39,809 nt of DNA from JAZDJP01 sp043803805 (GTDB lineage Bacteria; Planctomycetota; JAZDJP01): positions 1 to 39,809 of the forward strand of contig JAZDJP010000032.1 of NCBI GenBank assembly GCA_043803805.1, given 5' to 3'. Position numbers and translations under genes: made by a program. The notes below the pieces were generated by a model. That model ran no database searches. It was given only the letters and a program-made list of their open reading frames with translations, and was not told the origin of the DNA. This document shows, in pieces, positions 23,165 through 32,928 of the stretch. Numbering within the stretch: the stretch's first letter is position 1; each line of letters begins with the position of its first letter.

Positions 23165-25099
23165 TCAACGGATGAGGTTGATGAGTTCCTGAAGCATCTC
23201 GTCCGCGGACGTGATGGTCCTCGCGTTCGCCTGGAACCCGCGCTGGGTCTGGATCAGATCCGTGAATTCCCGCGAGAGCTCCACATTCGAGGCCTCCAGA
23301 ACGCCGCTCCGGACCACGCCCCGCCCGCCCTGACCGGCCACGCCGATCTGGGCGATGCCCGAGTTCGTGCCGATCGTGTAAAGATTCTCGCCCTCCACCG
23401 TCAGGCCGTTGTCGTTCGAGAACCGCGCCAGGGCCAGCTGGCCCAGCGAGCGCGTGAGCCCGTTCGTGAAAATACCCGTCACGATTCCGTCCGCCCCGAT
23501 CGTGAACCGGTCGAGAACGCCCTGCTCGAATCCGTCCTGCTCCCGCAGATTCAGTTCCGACTCGATCGTCGCGAACTGGGTCATGCTGGTGAAATCCGGC
23601 GCGACCAATAGCGGCGTCGTCGCCCCCGTGTTCGTCAGATCGACCGTGATGAAATTCCCCGTCGACGACAGATACTGCCCGTCGGCCGAGAACGTGACCG
23701 TCCCCGTCCCCGGGGGCCCCGCCACGAGATCGCGATCGGTGTCGTCGGACGCGTCGGCGTACCACCGCCAGGTGTTCGTGTCGCCCTTGGTTTCAAGGGA
23801 CAGCGTCATACTGATGACGTGCCCCGTCCCGAGCGAATCGTAAGCGACAAACGACGTCTGCGCGCTCTCGCCGACGGCCTCGACGTTGGCCGGGGCCGTG
23901 AACGTCAGAAACACGTTGCCGCCCGCCAGGACCGACACCTCGGAGATGGCGCTGGCCGTGCCAACGTTCCCCGCAATCTGGAAGGAATAGGCCCCGTCGC
24001 CGCCGGTGAAATCCCCCGCCGACACCTTCGGAGGAACCTCGATCCGGTATGTATCCCCCACCGCCTTGGCCGCGTCCCCCGCCGTCAGCGTGATAGTGTT
24101 CGTGGTGACGTCGATACCCGCGATGGTCGTCGCAAACTCCGTCGCCGTCCCGGGCCGCATCACAATCCGCTGCCCGATCTGTGCCCCCTGGTCAATCCAG
24201 TTCTGGGCGGCATCCAGGAGGGCCGTGGCCGCCCCCGCGGTGGTGACCATGGACTCGATCCGGGAGGCGTTCACCGCCGGATCGTTGTTGATCCCAATCG
24301 TCTCGTCCATGAACGCCCGGAAGTCATCCATCGTGCTCGTCGAGAGCACCGTGAATTCCTGGGTCGGAAGGGCACGACCACCCTTCTTCGCGTTGACGGA
24401 AACGATATCCCCCACGTTGAGAAGCGTCGCCGCCGGGGCCGATGCGTTCCGAAGGTCCGTGAGAAGCGTCGTCCCCAGGGCCGCATTCCCCAGCGCATCC
24501 CGCACCAACTGCTGGCTCTGCAGGATGGACCCCCGCGTGGCGAGATCGCCGTCCGAATTCAGATTCCCCACGAGGGTCGCCTGACTCGTCGGGCGGGCGA
24601 TCCGCATCTCCCCGACGGGGATCTGGATGTTCGACAACTCCCCCCCGGGATTGATCTCGAAATCGGCGTTGGCCATCCATCCCTGGAGGATGTACCCCGT
24701 GCCGGGGTTGACCAGGTCATTCGACGCGCTCCGGCGGAACGCCCCGTCGCGCGTGTACACCGGAGTCCCGGTCTCATCCTGCAGGATGAAGAACCCCTCG
24801 CCGTCCACCGCCAGATCGCTCACGATCCCCGTGGATTCAAGAGCCCCCTGCCCGAAGTCGGCGGTGATGCTGGCCACCTGGGCGCCCAACCCCACCTGCT
24901 TGGGGTTGATGCCGCCGATGAACCCCTGCGCCGCCGTGCCGGCCGCCAGGAGCTGCGAAATCTGACTGGAAAACAACGTCCGTGAATACTTGAACGCCGT
25001 CGTGTTGACATTGGCTATATTGTTGCCGATCGTGTCGATGCGCACCTGATGCGCCTGGAGCGCCGACACGGCCGACGACATGGCTCGTCCCAAAGACAT
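23165..25099 (-). CDS. flgE: FlgE, flagellar hook protein
   Basis: The hook subunit, 644 aa, longer than the ~400 of enterobacteria because of an insert in the surface-exposed middle. The N-terminal rod/hook signature is ALQAHQVRIDTIGNNIANVN, and the C-terminal one VELSREFTDLIQTQRGFQAN. It is exported by the flagellar system without a signal peptide. The start at 25099 is backed by AAGGAG 8 nt before it. It follows flgD by 11 nt. Confidence 0.94.
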   Translation of the reverse strand: MSLGRAMSSAVSALQAHQVRIDTIGNNIANVNTTAFKYSRTLFSSQISQLLAAGTAAQGFIGGINPKQVGLGAQVASITADFGQGALESTGIVSDLAVDGEGFFILQDETGTPVYTRDGAFRRSASNDLVNPGTGYILQGWMANADFEINPGGELSNIQIPVGEMRIARPTSQATLVGNLNSDGDLATRGSILQSQQLVRDALGNAALGTTLLTDLRNASAPAATLLNVGDIVSVNAKKGGRALPTQEFTVLSTSTMDDFRAFMDETIGINNDPAVNASRIESMVTTAGAATALLDAAQNWIDQGAQIGQRIVMRPGTATEFATTIAGIDVTTNTITLTAGDAAKAVGDTYRIEVPPKVSAGDFTGGDGAYSFQIAGNVGTASAISEVSVLAGGNVFLTFTAPANVEAVGESAQTSFVAYDSLGTGHVISMTLSLETKGDTNTWRWYADASDDTDRDLVAGPPGTGTVTFSADGQYLSSTGNFITVDLTNTGATTPLLVAPDFTSMTQFATIESELNLREQDGFEQGVLDRFTIGADGIVTGIFTNGLTRSLGQLALARFSNDNGLTVEGENLYTIGTNSGIAQIGVAGQGGRGVVRSGVLEASNVELSREFTDLIQTQRGFQANARTITSADEMLQELINLIR

Positions 25100-25110
25100 G
25101 GTTATTCTCC

Positions 25111-25515
25111 TTAAAATACCTCGGTGACGCCGGTCATCGGAACACGGTTTCCCTCGACCCACAGGAACACCGCGCCGTCCTCGACGGTCACCCGGTCCAC
25201 CTGGCCGGCGACAATATCGCCGGCCTCACCCGATCCCACCACCGACCTTCCGATGAGCCCCGCCGCCGACCCCAGGGTCTGCTGGAGAACAAGCGACGAG
25301 AGCGTGCTGTTCAGCTTCTCCGTGGTCTCCAGGGATCGCATCTGCGACAACTGCGTCAGAAAGTTCTGATTATCCATCGGGGCCATCGGATCCTGGTGCG
25401 AAATCTCGGCCACCAGAACCTCCAGAAACTGGTTCGTGCCAAGATCATTCGACTTCTTTGATTTCGACGACTGGTACGTATCCAGCATCGTGTTGTCCAC
25501 CGCTGTCACCGACAT
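25111..25515 (-). CDS. flgD: FlgD, hook-cap assembly protein
   Basis: A scaffold at the growing hook tip. It is 134 aa from the ATG at 25515, which has GGAGGG 7 nt upstream; the 18-nt longer open frame lacks a good site. The N-terminal signature LGTNQFLEVLVAEISHQDPM and QNFLTQLSQMRSLE are intact. The protein ends soon after (VTGVTEVF-like end, PMTGVTEVF), so the C-terminal Ig/tudor domains of long FlgDs are absent. Short FlgDs are common outside the enterobacteria. A strong hairpin precedes it. Confidence 0.92.
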   Translation of the reverse strand: MSVTAVDNTMLDTYQSSKSKKSNDLGTNQFLEVLVAEISHQDPMAPMDNQNFLTQLSQMRSLETTEKLNSTLSSLVLQQTLGSAAGLIGRSVVGSGEAGDIVAGQVDRVTVEDGAVFLWVEGNRVPMTGVTEVF

Positions 25516-25533
25516 GGTTGTTCCCTCCATCAT

Positions 25534-25568
25534 CGTCCGCCCCCCGCCGCGATGACGGGGGGCGGACG
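25534..25568 (-). terminator. Perfect 12-bp hairpin between fliK and flgD
   Basis: CGTCCGCCCCCC (25534-25545) and GGGGGGCGGACG (25557-25568) pair perfectly around an 11-nt loop. On the - strand no U-run follows the stem, so it is more likely an attenuator or RNA-processing or stability element in the operon than a full terminator. On the + strand TTATTGTT follows, so it could also stop antisense transcription. Confidence 0.55.
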
Positions 25569-25574
25569 TTATTG

Positions 25575-26951
25575 TTAACCGACCACGTCCAGAAGCCTCG
25601 GGTCACCCGCCGGCGTCGCGGCACCCGTCGCCGCCCCCACCGCCGTCACCTCCGCGAGCCCTCCGTCCTCCTCGTCACCGGCGCGACGCCGGGCCCCTTC
25701 ATACTCGCTCATGGAACCCTGCGTGCCCCGATCCACCGACACCGAGAAACCGCCGAGCTGGATCCCGGACTGGGCCAGACTTTCCTTCAATTCCGGCAGA
25801 TGGTTCTGGAGAATGTGCCGCGCCGCGGGCGTCTCCGTCTGGAAATTGGCCGAGAGCACCCCGTCGCGCATGGCCAGTTCCATTCTGAGATAGCCCAGCT
25901 GGGGCGGGTTGAGCCGGATCTGCACCCGGCCGGCGCCCTCCTCCAACGTCATGCGCATCGTGCGGACCACCCGCTCCATCATCTCGACGCGTTCCGCGGG
26001 CGAAGGACCGGCCATCCGGTCCAGCCGTCCCGCCGGGACAACCTCCACCCGCTCCGCCACGGGAGCCGACGCGTTCCACCGGAGCGCGGACGACTCGCTT
26101 CCGCCCGCGCCCTCCGTGCGCGTCGCCGCCCCCGGCGCCGTATCCGTCCGGACCGCCTCCGTCACGACCATCCGCCGGTCCGGGGCATCCAGATCATCGA
26201 GCATCGTCGAGGCGTCCGCGCCCTTACCGGAGGCACCCGCCTCCACCGGAACGGGCTCCTTCGCCGTCGCGTCGGCCGGGGCTTTCGAGTTCCCGGACTT
26301 CGATACGACAGGCCCGGGTTGCTCCGGGCGGGATTCCTCCACCGTTTCCGGCGCTGGCGGATTCCCATCCGATTTCTCCGGAATGAGATCCGTCAGAACC
26401 TTCTTCATGGACGCCACGCGTTCCGCCGGCATCCGGAGCACCTGCTCCGCCGCCTCCGTTTCGCCCAGCTTCGTCAAACCCTGCGCCAGGATGTTCCGGA
26501 ACGACTCCGGATCCATGGCCAGAAGTTGCTCCAGGGAAATCCCCCGATCAACCCCCGCCAGTCGCAGCGCCTGGAGAAGGGTGGCCATATCCACCCCCGC
26601 CTCCTCGGCCATCCGCTCGAGCTCCCGCATCCCGGGCGGCAGCGGCGCCCCATCTTCCGGGGCCTCCGCGACGTCTTTGGGCTCCGCCACCGAAACCGGG
26701 GAAACTTCCCGGTCCGGGCCGTCGGTCCCGCGGACATCCCGCGTCTCCCGGTCCGGCGTGCGCTCCGGCGCGGACGCCCTCAACTCATCGGATGCGCGCG
26801 ACGCGGCCTTCCCGGACGATCTGTCATCACGGATAACGCGATGAATGATTTCGTCAAAACGTGCTTCACCCCCGGCGACAGACTCCGGCGCCGGGTTCGC
26901 GGACGCGGTCCGATTGCCCCCCAAAAGGGAAAACAAGGACATTGTCTGCAT
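25575..26951 (-). CDS. fliK: FliK, hook-length control protein
   Basis: A secreted molecular ruler, 458 aa. Most of the protein is Pro/Ala/Glu-rich and low in order (residues ~15-330). The conserved C-terminal hook-length domain is at about residues 330-425: GRVQIRLNPPQLGYLRMEL, FQTETPAARHILQNHLPELK. The order fliK-flgD-flgE and the strong AAGGGGGTG before the start support the assignment. Confidence 0.88.
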   Translation of the reverse strand: MQTMSLFSLLGGNRTASANPAPESVAGGEARFDEIIHRVIRDDRSSGKAASRASDELRASAPERTPDRETRDVRGTDGPDREVSPVSVAEPKDVAEAPEDGAPLPPGMRELERMAEEAGVDMATLLQALRLAGVDRGISLEQLLAMDPESFRNILAQGLTKLGETEAAEQVLRMPAERVASMKKVLTDLIPEKSDGNPPAPETVEESRPEQPGPVVSKSGNSKAPADATAKEPVPVEAGASGKGADASTMLDDLDAPDRRMVVTEAVRTDTAPGAATRTEGAGGSESSALRWNASAPVAERVEVVPAGRLDRMAGPSPAERVEMMERVVRTMRMTLEEGAGRVQIRLNPPQLGYLRMELAMRDGVLSANFQTETPAARHILQNHLPELKESLAQSGIQLGGFSVSVDRGTQGSMSEYEGARRRAGDEEDGGLAEVTAVGAATGAATPAGDPRLLDVVG

Positions 26952-26970
26952 GCTGAATCACCCCCTTTCA

Positions 26971-27846
26971 TCAACGAATGGATGAACGTTTCAAATCCTT
27001 CGTGACCAGATCCAAAAACCAGCGATCCCGCCCCCCCTCCAGCAGAAGGATCAGGCGATCCACCTGCTCCGGCGTGAGCCGCCGCAGGTACCGCAGGGCT
27101 TCCTCCTCCGGCATGCGGGGAAGCCGCGCGAACGCCGTGGCGAGCTCGTCCACCGTCAGGTTCGCCACGCTCCCCCGCCGGATGAGCAACTCCACCCTCT
27201 GGGTCTTTCCCGTGTCCTGCTCCGTCGCGAGCCCCGCCAGAATCTTCGCGGCGCGGGACGGGTCCATCAGCCGCAAAAGCTCCATCGCCTCCTCGTCGGA
27301 CATGGCCTGGTAGAGCGGGATGAGCTCGATTATCTTCATCTCCTCCTGCACCTTCAGCGACGCGCGCAGACTCCGGGCGCGCGCCTGGGCCTTCTCCTCC
27401 TCGGTCGGACCCGCCGCCGCGGTCCCGGACGCGCCCCCGCGGACCGGCAGGGAGGTTTCGTTCTTCAATCGCTCGATATCATCCTGGAGTTTCTTCAATT
27501 CCTTCTGTTTGAGTTCCATCCGCGTGGCCGCCTCGACCTGCGTCTCCTGCCATGCCCGGGTCATCCGGTCAAGGTTGTCCCAGCCCTCCTTCACCTTCTG
27601 CGAGGTCGGCTCGTCCGACCCCTTCGCCGGGGTCTTTCCCGGGGTTGTCGGATTTTCAGGGGTGGCGGCCGTTCCGGCGGTCGCGACCGGGACATTCCCC
27701 TTTTCCGCCTTCGCGGAGGGCTTGCGCAGATAGACCAGCGCCCCGATGACCGCCGCGAAACCAAGAGCGGCGGCCGCCAGCACCGCATTCCGGAGGCGGC
27801 GGCTCTTCAGAAACTCCATGCCCTTGAGAAACTCAAGCCCCTTCAC
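26971..27846 (-). CDS. MotE-like / MgtE N-domain flagellar protein
   Basis: A 291-aa protein with one N-terminal membrane helix (AVLAAAALGFAAVIGALVYL), a periplasmic or exported coiled coil (~85-135) and a C-terminal MgtE N-domain-like helical repeat region (MSDEEAMELLRLMDPSRAAKIL, in part; PEEEALRYLRRLTPEQVDRLI). Similar proteins lie between fliJ and fliK and are called MotE or flagellar protein FliJ-associated. The GTG at 27846 has GGAGGAAC just upstream; an ATG at 27819 is the alternative. The N-terminus holds a repeated GLEFLK/GMEFLK. Confidence 0.75.
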   Translation of the reverse strand: MKGLEFLKGMEFLKSRRLRNAVLAAAALGFAAVIGALVYLRKPSAKAEKGNVPVATAGTAATPENPTTPGKTPAKGSDEPTSQKVKEGWDNLDRMTRAWQETQVEAATRMELKQKELKKLQDDIERLKNETSLPVRGGASGTAAAGPTEEEKAQARARSLRASLKVQEEMKIIELIPLYQAMSDEEAMELLRLMDPSRAAKILAGLATEQDTGKTQRVELLIRRGSVANLTVDELATAFARLPRMPEEEALRYLRRLTPEQVDRLILLLEGGRDRWFLDLVTKDLKRSSIR

Positions 27847-28300
27847 GTTCCTCCCCCTTCCGGCGCAGGGCCATCCCCGCGCCGATCTCGTCGAGAACCT
27901 TCCCCTCCTCGCGGAGAAGACACTTGCGGTATTCCTCCCACCGGCGGCCCCGGAGCTGCTCGATGGCCTTGCGCTCGCTCATCGCCTTTTCGAGAACCTT
28001 CTGGAGGCGCGCATGCGTCTCCGCGGTCTCCCGGAGCGACGATTCCAGACGCGACATCTTCATCATCAGGGTGTACCCGTACAACCGCGCCGCCCGGACC
28101 GACTCGACGTCGAGATCCCGCGACTGCCCCAGTTTCATCAGGGCGGTAACAGTCTCCCGGTAGGCCTCGCCCGTGCGAGAGAGAGACTGCCCGATCTCCT
28201 GCAACCGCCGCGCCTCCTTCGCCACCGCCAGGAGCGCCTCATCCTCGCGGATCTTCCTCAGGCGCAGAAGCGTCTCGAGATTAAACTTGAACCGCTGCAT
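27833..28300 (-). CDS. fliJ: FliJ, export chaperone
   Basis: A soluble coiled-coil protein of the export ATPase complex, 155 aa. The N-terminal FKFNLETLLRLRKIREDEAL is the FliJ signature, and nearly all of the rest is heptad-like helix. Its start lies 20 nt inside the fliI end, so translation is coupled. The end overlaps the start of the next gene by 14 nt. Confidence 0.92.
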   Translation of the reverse strand: MQRFKFNLETLLRLRKIREDEALLAVAKEARRLQEIGQSLSRTGEAYRETVTALMKLGQSRDLDVESVRAARLYGYTLMMKMSRLESSLRETAETHARLQKVLEKAMSERKAIEQLRGRRWEEYRKCLLREEGKVLDEIGAGMALRRKGEEREGA

Positions 28301-29660
28301 TCGCCTTCCTCCGGGGCGCCGGCGGGGCGGCGGGAACCGTCCCGGCCTTCTCCGCCACCAGCGCCTTCAGTTCCTTCACCGTCTCATCAAATGTCAGGTA
28401 GTCATCCATGCCCTGCGACAGGAACGCCCGCACGCCGGGCATCAGGGGGATGGCCGCGTCCACGTCGGAATTGGCGCCCTTGACGTATGCCCCGACCTGG
28501 ATGAGGTCCTCCGCCCCGCGGTAGGCCGCGAGAATCCGCCGCAGGCGCGCCGCCGCGTCGAAATGCTCCTTCGTCACGACGTCCCGCATGACCCGGCTGA
28601 TGCTCGCCAGGGGGTCCACCGCCGGGAACTGCCCCTTGATGAACAGTCCCCGGTCCAGCCACACGTGCCCGTCCAGGATGCTCCGCGCGGTGTCCGCCAC
28701 CGGCTCGGTCATGTCATCCGCCTCGACAAGCACCGCGTATATCCCGGTGATGCTGCCCGTCCGGCTCGTCCCCGTCCGCTCCAGGAGCCGCGGCATGAAG
28801 GCGAACATCGAGGGGGGATATCCCCGCGTCGCCGGCGGCTCCCCGGCCGAAAGCCCGATCTCGCGGAGCGCGATCGCGATGCGCGTGAGCGAATCCATGA
28901 GAAGGACCACATTCTTTCCCGCGTCGCGGAAATACTCGGCGATGGCCGTCGCGACGAGGGCCGCCCGCACCCGCACCAGGGCCGGCTCGTCCGACGTCGC
29001 CACCACCACCACCGACCGCCGCAACCCGGACTCGCCCAGGTCCCTCTCCAGAAACTCCCGCACCTCGCGGCCGCGCTCCCCCACCAGGGCCACCACGCTC
29101 ACATCGGCATCCGTGTGCCGCGCGATCATGCCCAGAAGCACGCTCTTGCCCACCCCGCTCCCCGCAAAGATGCCCACCCGCTGGCCGCGCCCGAAAGTGA
29201 GCATGGAATCAATCGCCTTCACACCCGTCCCCATGGGCTCATGGATCCGCCGGCGGAACACCGGGTCGGGAGCCCCCGCATACAACGGACGGCGCTCGAC
29301 GCCGGGGAGGTCCCCCTTCCCGTCGATCGGCTGGCCGAGCCCGCCCATGACCCGGCCGAGGAGCCCGTCCCCGACCGCGACGGTCGAGGAGGAAAGGTGA
29401 AATTTCACCCGGTCGCCCCGGGCGATGCCCCGCGGATCGCCGTAGGTCATGAGAAGCGTCTCGTCGCCCCGGAAACCGACAACCTCCGCCTCCATCTCGC
29501 CGCCGCCGGAGGCCCGCCTGATCCGACAGACGCTTCCCACGGGAATGGGCATGGCGCTCGCCTTGATGACAAGGCCGCTCATCTCCCGGACGCGCCCCTC
29601 CACCGCGAACGGGGAGGCCGTCCCAAGAAGCGATGTCTTGCGTTCCCAGAAACCCGGCAT
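28281..29660 (-). CDS. fliI: FliI, flagellum-specific export ATPase
   Basis: The ATPase of the type III export apparatus, 459 aa. The Walker A motif AGSGVGKS is at residues 166-173, Walker B at LLMDSLTRIA, and the F1-ATPase-like signature PSMFAFMPRLLERTG is present. The start at 29660 is 1 nt after the fliH stop, with GGAG upstream; a longer open frame runs into fliH and is not real. Confidence 0.96.
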   Translation of the reverse strand: MPGFWERKTSLLGTASPFAVEGRVREMSGLVIKASAMPIPVGSVCRIRRASGGGEMEAEVVGFRGDETLLMTYGDPRGIARGDRVKFHLSSSTVAVGDGLLGRVMGGLGQPIDGKGDLPGVERRPLYAGAPDPVFRRRIHEPMGTGVKAIDSMLTFGRGQRVGIFAGSGVGKSVLLGMIARHTDADVSVVALVGERGREVREFLERDLGESGLRRSVVVVATSDEPALVRVRAALVATAIAEYFRDAGKNVVLLMDSLTRIAIALREIGLSAGEPPATRGYPPSMFAFMPRLLERTGTSRTGSITGIYAVLVEADDMTEPVADTARSILDGHVWLDRGLFIKGQFPAVDPLASISRVMRDVVTKEHFDAAARLRRILAAYRGAEDLIQVGAYVKGANSDVDAAIPLMPGVRAFLSQGMDDYLTFDETVKELKALVAEKAGTVPAAPPAPRRKANAAVQV

Positions 29661-29661
29661 C

Positions 29662-30375
29662 CTATTTCTCCAGGAGGACGCGCCCGATCTCGGCGAGCGC
29701 CTCCCCGACCCGCGCATCCACCGTCGTCTCGCCGCTGTCCACCACGATGTCCCCGGTCGCGAGCGTCGCGTCCGGCGCCAGCCGCACCGCGCCGCCCTCC
29801 GGGAACAGGGCGCGGAGGTCGGGATAGGCGACCCGCAGATTTCCCTCCGCCTCGGCCGACACCCGCACCCTCACGTCCACCCGCGAGGCCAGAATCTCAA
29901 GGATGGAACCCACCCGCCGGCGCATCTCGTCCGGCAGGGCGGACACCTCGCGTCCCAGGATCTTCCGCGCGATGCCCACGGCGAGATCCACCACCTCCGT
30001 CTCCGCCTGCCCCAGAAGCCGCCGCTTCACATCCGGGAGGTCCCGGACGAGAGCTTCGAGAACTCCGCGGACGATCTCCAATTCCCTGAGCCCATCCTCC
30101 CGCGCCGCCGCCAGCCCCTCCTCGCGCCCCTTCGCCAGGCCCTCGGCATGCCCGGCCGCCTCGCCCTCGCGACGCCCTTGGGCCCGCGCCTCGACCAGAA
30201 TCCGATCCCGTTCGGCGGCCGCCTGGGCGAGCGCCTCCCGGACCTGGATCCGCGCCCCGTCGAGGGCCGTCCGGGCGTCGGCGACGAGCCCCGCGGCCTC
30301 CTCTTCGAAACGCCTGACGGCGAAAACGTCCGCGAGTCCGGATTCTCCCGCCTGGGCCTTGATGACGCGTGTCAT
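29662..30375 (-). CDS. fliH: FliH, export ATPase regulator
   Basis: A 237-aa negative regulator and carrier of FliI. The middle is a long Ala/Arg/Glu-rich coiled region (VREALAQAAAERDRILVEAR) with a glycine-spaced stretch (EGEAAGHAEGLAKGREEGLAAA, in part), the GxxxG-type repeat known in FliH. The C-terminal domain resembles the V/F-ATPase E/delta subunit. The start overlaps the fliG end (ATGA). Confidence 0.9.
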   Translation of the reverse strand: MTRVIKAQAGESGLADVFAVRRFEEEAAGLVADARTALDGARIQVREALAQAAAERDRILVEARAQGRREGEAAGHAEGLAKGREEGLAAAREDGLRELEIVRGVLEALVRDLPDVKRRLLGQAETEVVDLAVGIARKILGREVSALPDEMRRRVGSILEILASRVDVRVRVSAEAEGNLRVAYPDLRALFPEGGAVRLAPDATLATGDIVVDSGETTVDARVGEALAEIGRVLLEK

Positions 30376-31379
30376 ACGACGATCTCCCCCTCGCCGCCGC
30401 GACCCTGGATGATGACGGTGCCCGTCTCTTCGAGCCGCCGCACAACATCCACAATGCGCTGCTGCGCGGCCTCGACGTCGGCGATCCGGACGGGCCCCAT
30501 GTACTCCATGTCTTCCTTGATGAGGGCGGCGGCGCGTTCCGACATGTTCCGGAAAATCTTGTCCTTGACCTCCTCCGAGGCGGTCTTGAGCGCCAACGCC
30601 AGGTCCTCGTGATCGACCTCGCGGAGAACCGCCTGGATGCCCTTGTCGTTGACGAGGAGGATGTCCTCGAACACGAACATGAGCCGGCGGATGTGCTCCA
30701 CCAGATCCGGGTCGTCCTCCTCCAGACTCTCGAGGATGGATTTCTCCGTGGCGCGGTCGACGCGGTTGAGCATCTCGGCGACCGTCTCCACGCCGCCCGT
30801 CTCCTCCAGCTCCTGACTGACAATGGCCATGACGCGTTTTTCGAGGCTCCTCTCCACCTCCCGGATGACGTCCGGGCTCGTGTGCTGCATCTTGGCGATG
30901 CGCTTGACCACCTCGATCTGCTTCTTGGCCGGGAGACCCTCCAGGATCGCCGCCGACTGGTTGCTCCTGAGGTACGCCAGGATGAGGGCGATGGTCTGCG
31001 GATGCTCGTCCTGAATGAAGGTGAGAAGGTTCTCGCTTTCCGCCTTCTGGAGAAAGTTGAACGGCGTCATCTTGACCGACTGCTCGAGGATGCCGAGGAT
31101 GTGCTCCGCCTTGTCGTGGGAAAGCGACCGTTCGAGAAGCCCCCGGGCGTAGGTAAGCCCGCCCTGCTCGACGTACTGCATGGCGCTGGCCAGCTGGATG
31201 AACTCGTCCAGGACCACGTCCCGGCGCTCGGCGCTGACCTGGTCGAGGCGCGCAATCTCGACCCCGATCATTTCGATGGTGTCGGTATCCATCTGGCTCA
31301 GCACCTTCGCGGCCAGCTCCTGTTTCAGGGACACCAGGAGGACCGCCGCCTTCTGTTGGCCGGTGAGGACGTCCGCCAT
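30372..31379 (-). CDS. fliG: FliG, rotor/switch protein
   Basis: The C-ring protein that joins the MS ring and meets the stator. It is 335 aa, the usual length. The FliG_N region begins LTGQQKAAVLLVSLKQELA; the middle contains DEHPQTIALILAYLRSNQSA (EHPQ motif); the C-terminal torque helix region reads LVFEDILLVNDKGIQAVLRE with DHEDLALALKTASEEV. It follows fliF by 1 nt with GAGAGGT just before the ATG. Confidence 0.97.
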   Translation of the reverse strand: MADVLTGQQKAAVLLVSLKQELAAKVLSQMDTDTIEMIGVEIARLDQVSAERRDVVLDEFIQLASAMQYVEQGGLTYARGLLERSLSHDKAEHILGILEQSVKMTPFNFLQKAESENLLTFIQDEHPQTIALILAYLRSNQSAAILEGLPAKKQIEVVKRIAKMQHTSPDVIREVERSLEKRVMAIVSQELEETGGVETVAEMLNRVDRATEKSILESLEEDDPDLVEHIRRLMFVFEDILLVNDKGIQAVLREVDHEDLALALKTASEEVKDKIFRNMSERAAALIKEDMEYMGPVRIADVEAAQQRIVDVVRRLEETGTVIIQGRGGEGEIVV

Positions 31380-31380
31380 G

Positions 31381-32928
31381 CTACCTCTCCTCTTTCGTCA
31401 GCCAGCGCTTGATAAGCCCCGCCGCCTTGGACGGATCGGAGGCGACCACCTCGCGCACCTTCGACACCAGTTGGTGGCTCCGCGCCGCCGCCTCCGTCAT
31501 CGCCGGCTCGGCGCCCTCGGCGGCGGCCGCGCCCGCCGCGGCCGCCACGCTCTTGGCGATCTCCACCGGGTGGGGGCGGCCCATCATCGAACGAAGCATC
31601 AGAAGCGACAGGAGCGCGAGAACTCCCAGAAAAATCTGACCCTTGAAGAGCCACAGGGTCTGGCGGGCCTCATCCCAGAAATTCACGACCAGGGCCGGCG
31701 GGACGGGCATGGCCACGGGCAGGATGGACACATTGCGCGGGATCAGGATCCCCGTCGCCCGCATGACATGGTCGCGAAGCTGCGCCAATTCCTCCTCGGC
31801 GGGCTTCTTCCCGCCGGCGTCGTAGGGGTACGTGATGGACACCGACACATCCTTTTCCTCCCCGGGGGGCTCGATGGTGTGGGTCTCGGTCACAGGCGCC
31901 ACTGTGGGGTTTTCCTCCGTGGTCTCCGTCCGCGACGTCTTGGTGCGCGCCGGCGAGGGGAAGGACGTCCCCACCGACATCGAGGCGTTCACCCGGGTGC
32001 CGACCGGGCCGCCGGTCCCGTCGCCACCCCCTTCGGTCTCCTCGATGAGACGGGTCCGTTTTGTGGGTATCACCTTCTCGGTATCAATATCCACCTTGCG
32101 AATGGTCTTCTGGCTGCGGTCAATCTTGACGATGGCCGTGGCCTTCACCCGGGGGTTCGCGGCCCGGAGACACGCCTCGGCCTTCCGTTCGACGTCCGCG
32201 GTGAGTTGCTGGCGGAGTTCCCAGAGGTTGCCGGCGACCTCGGCCGGATCCCCTTCCTTGCCGACGCCGTAGTACTGGCCGTGCTGGTCCACGATCTCGA
32301 CATCCCCGGGCTCCACCCCTTTTACCGCGCCCGACACGAGGTTGGCGATGGCCCGGACGTTCTTGGAGGACAATGTCTTGCCGCTCTTGAGGACCAGCAT
32401 CACGGTCGCCCGCCCCTTGGGGGATTCGCCGAGGTAAATCGAATCGTCCGCCGGCGTCACCAGCACCCGGGCCGTCTGGACCATCTCCAGCCCCATGATG
32501 GTCTGGGCCAGCCAGTTGGAAAGGGCATAGCTGTACCGCTCCCGGCGGTCGCGCTCCGGAAGAAAGGGATTCGACGCGGACATCAGTTTTTCAAAGTCGA
32601 ACAGGGCGGCCTTCTTCGGGATGACGTCCTCGCCCATGAGTTCCATGTAGAGCCCCATGCGCTTCTCCCGCGGGACAAGCACGAGACCGCTGTCGGAGAT
32701 CTTGTGCTCCACCCCGCGCTCGACGAGTTTTTTCCGGATGGCGGTCATCTCCTCCCCGCTCACCCCCGTCACCAGGGGCTCGTACTCCTTCTGACCGCTC
32801 CAGACCGCCAGGAACACCAGGCTCACGACGACCACCACGCCCAGCAAACCCATGTTCACCTGCTGGACGGTCGTCATCCCCTTCCAGGCATCCCGCACCC
32901 GTTCCAGCCACTTCGTCAGAACGTCCAT
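31381..32928 (-). CDS. fliF: FliF, MS-ring protein
   Basis: The base of the flagellum, 515 aa. Two membrane segments flank a large periplasmic part: residues ~27-46 (LLGVVVVVSLVFLAVWSG) and ~430-455 (FLGVLALLSLLMLRSMMG). The YscJ/FliF ring-building domain lies at ~50-220 and a Ser/Thr-rich loop at ~300-350. The gap to fliE is 119 nt and contains a small GCCCGT/ACGGGC stem (32949-32964) just before the ribosome binding site. Confidence 0.96.
   Translation of the reverse strand: MDVLTKWLERVRDAWKGMTTVQQVNMGLLGVVVVVSLVFLAVWSGQKEYEPLVTGVSGEEMTAIRKKLVERGVEHKISDSGLVLVPREKRMGLYMELMGEDVIPKKAALFDFEKLMSASNPFLPERDRRERYSYALSNWLAQTIMGLEMVQTARVLVTPADDSIYLGESPKGRATVMLVLKSGKTLSSKNVRAIANLVSGAVKGVEPGDVEIVDQHGQYYGVGKEGDPAEVAGNLWELRQQLTADVERKAEACLRAANPRVKATAIVKIDRSQKTIRKVDIDTEKVIPTKRTRLIEETEGGGDGTGGPVGTRVNASMSVGTSFPSPARTKTSRTETTEENPTVAPVTETHTIEPPGEEKDVSVSITYPYDAGGKKPAEEELAQLRDHVMRATGILIPRNVSILPVAMPVPPALVVNFWDEARQTLWLFKGQIFLGVLALLSLLMLRSMMGRPHPVEIAKSVAAAAGAAAAEGAEPAMTEAAARSHQLVSKVREVVASDPSKAAGLIKRWLTKEER

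Noticed and set aside
28173..30089. 638-aa + strand open frame opposite fliJ/fliI/fliH
   Set aside because: Shadow frame, Arg/Pro/His-rich, crossing three real genes.
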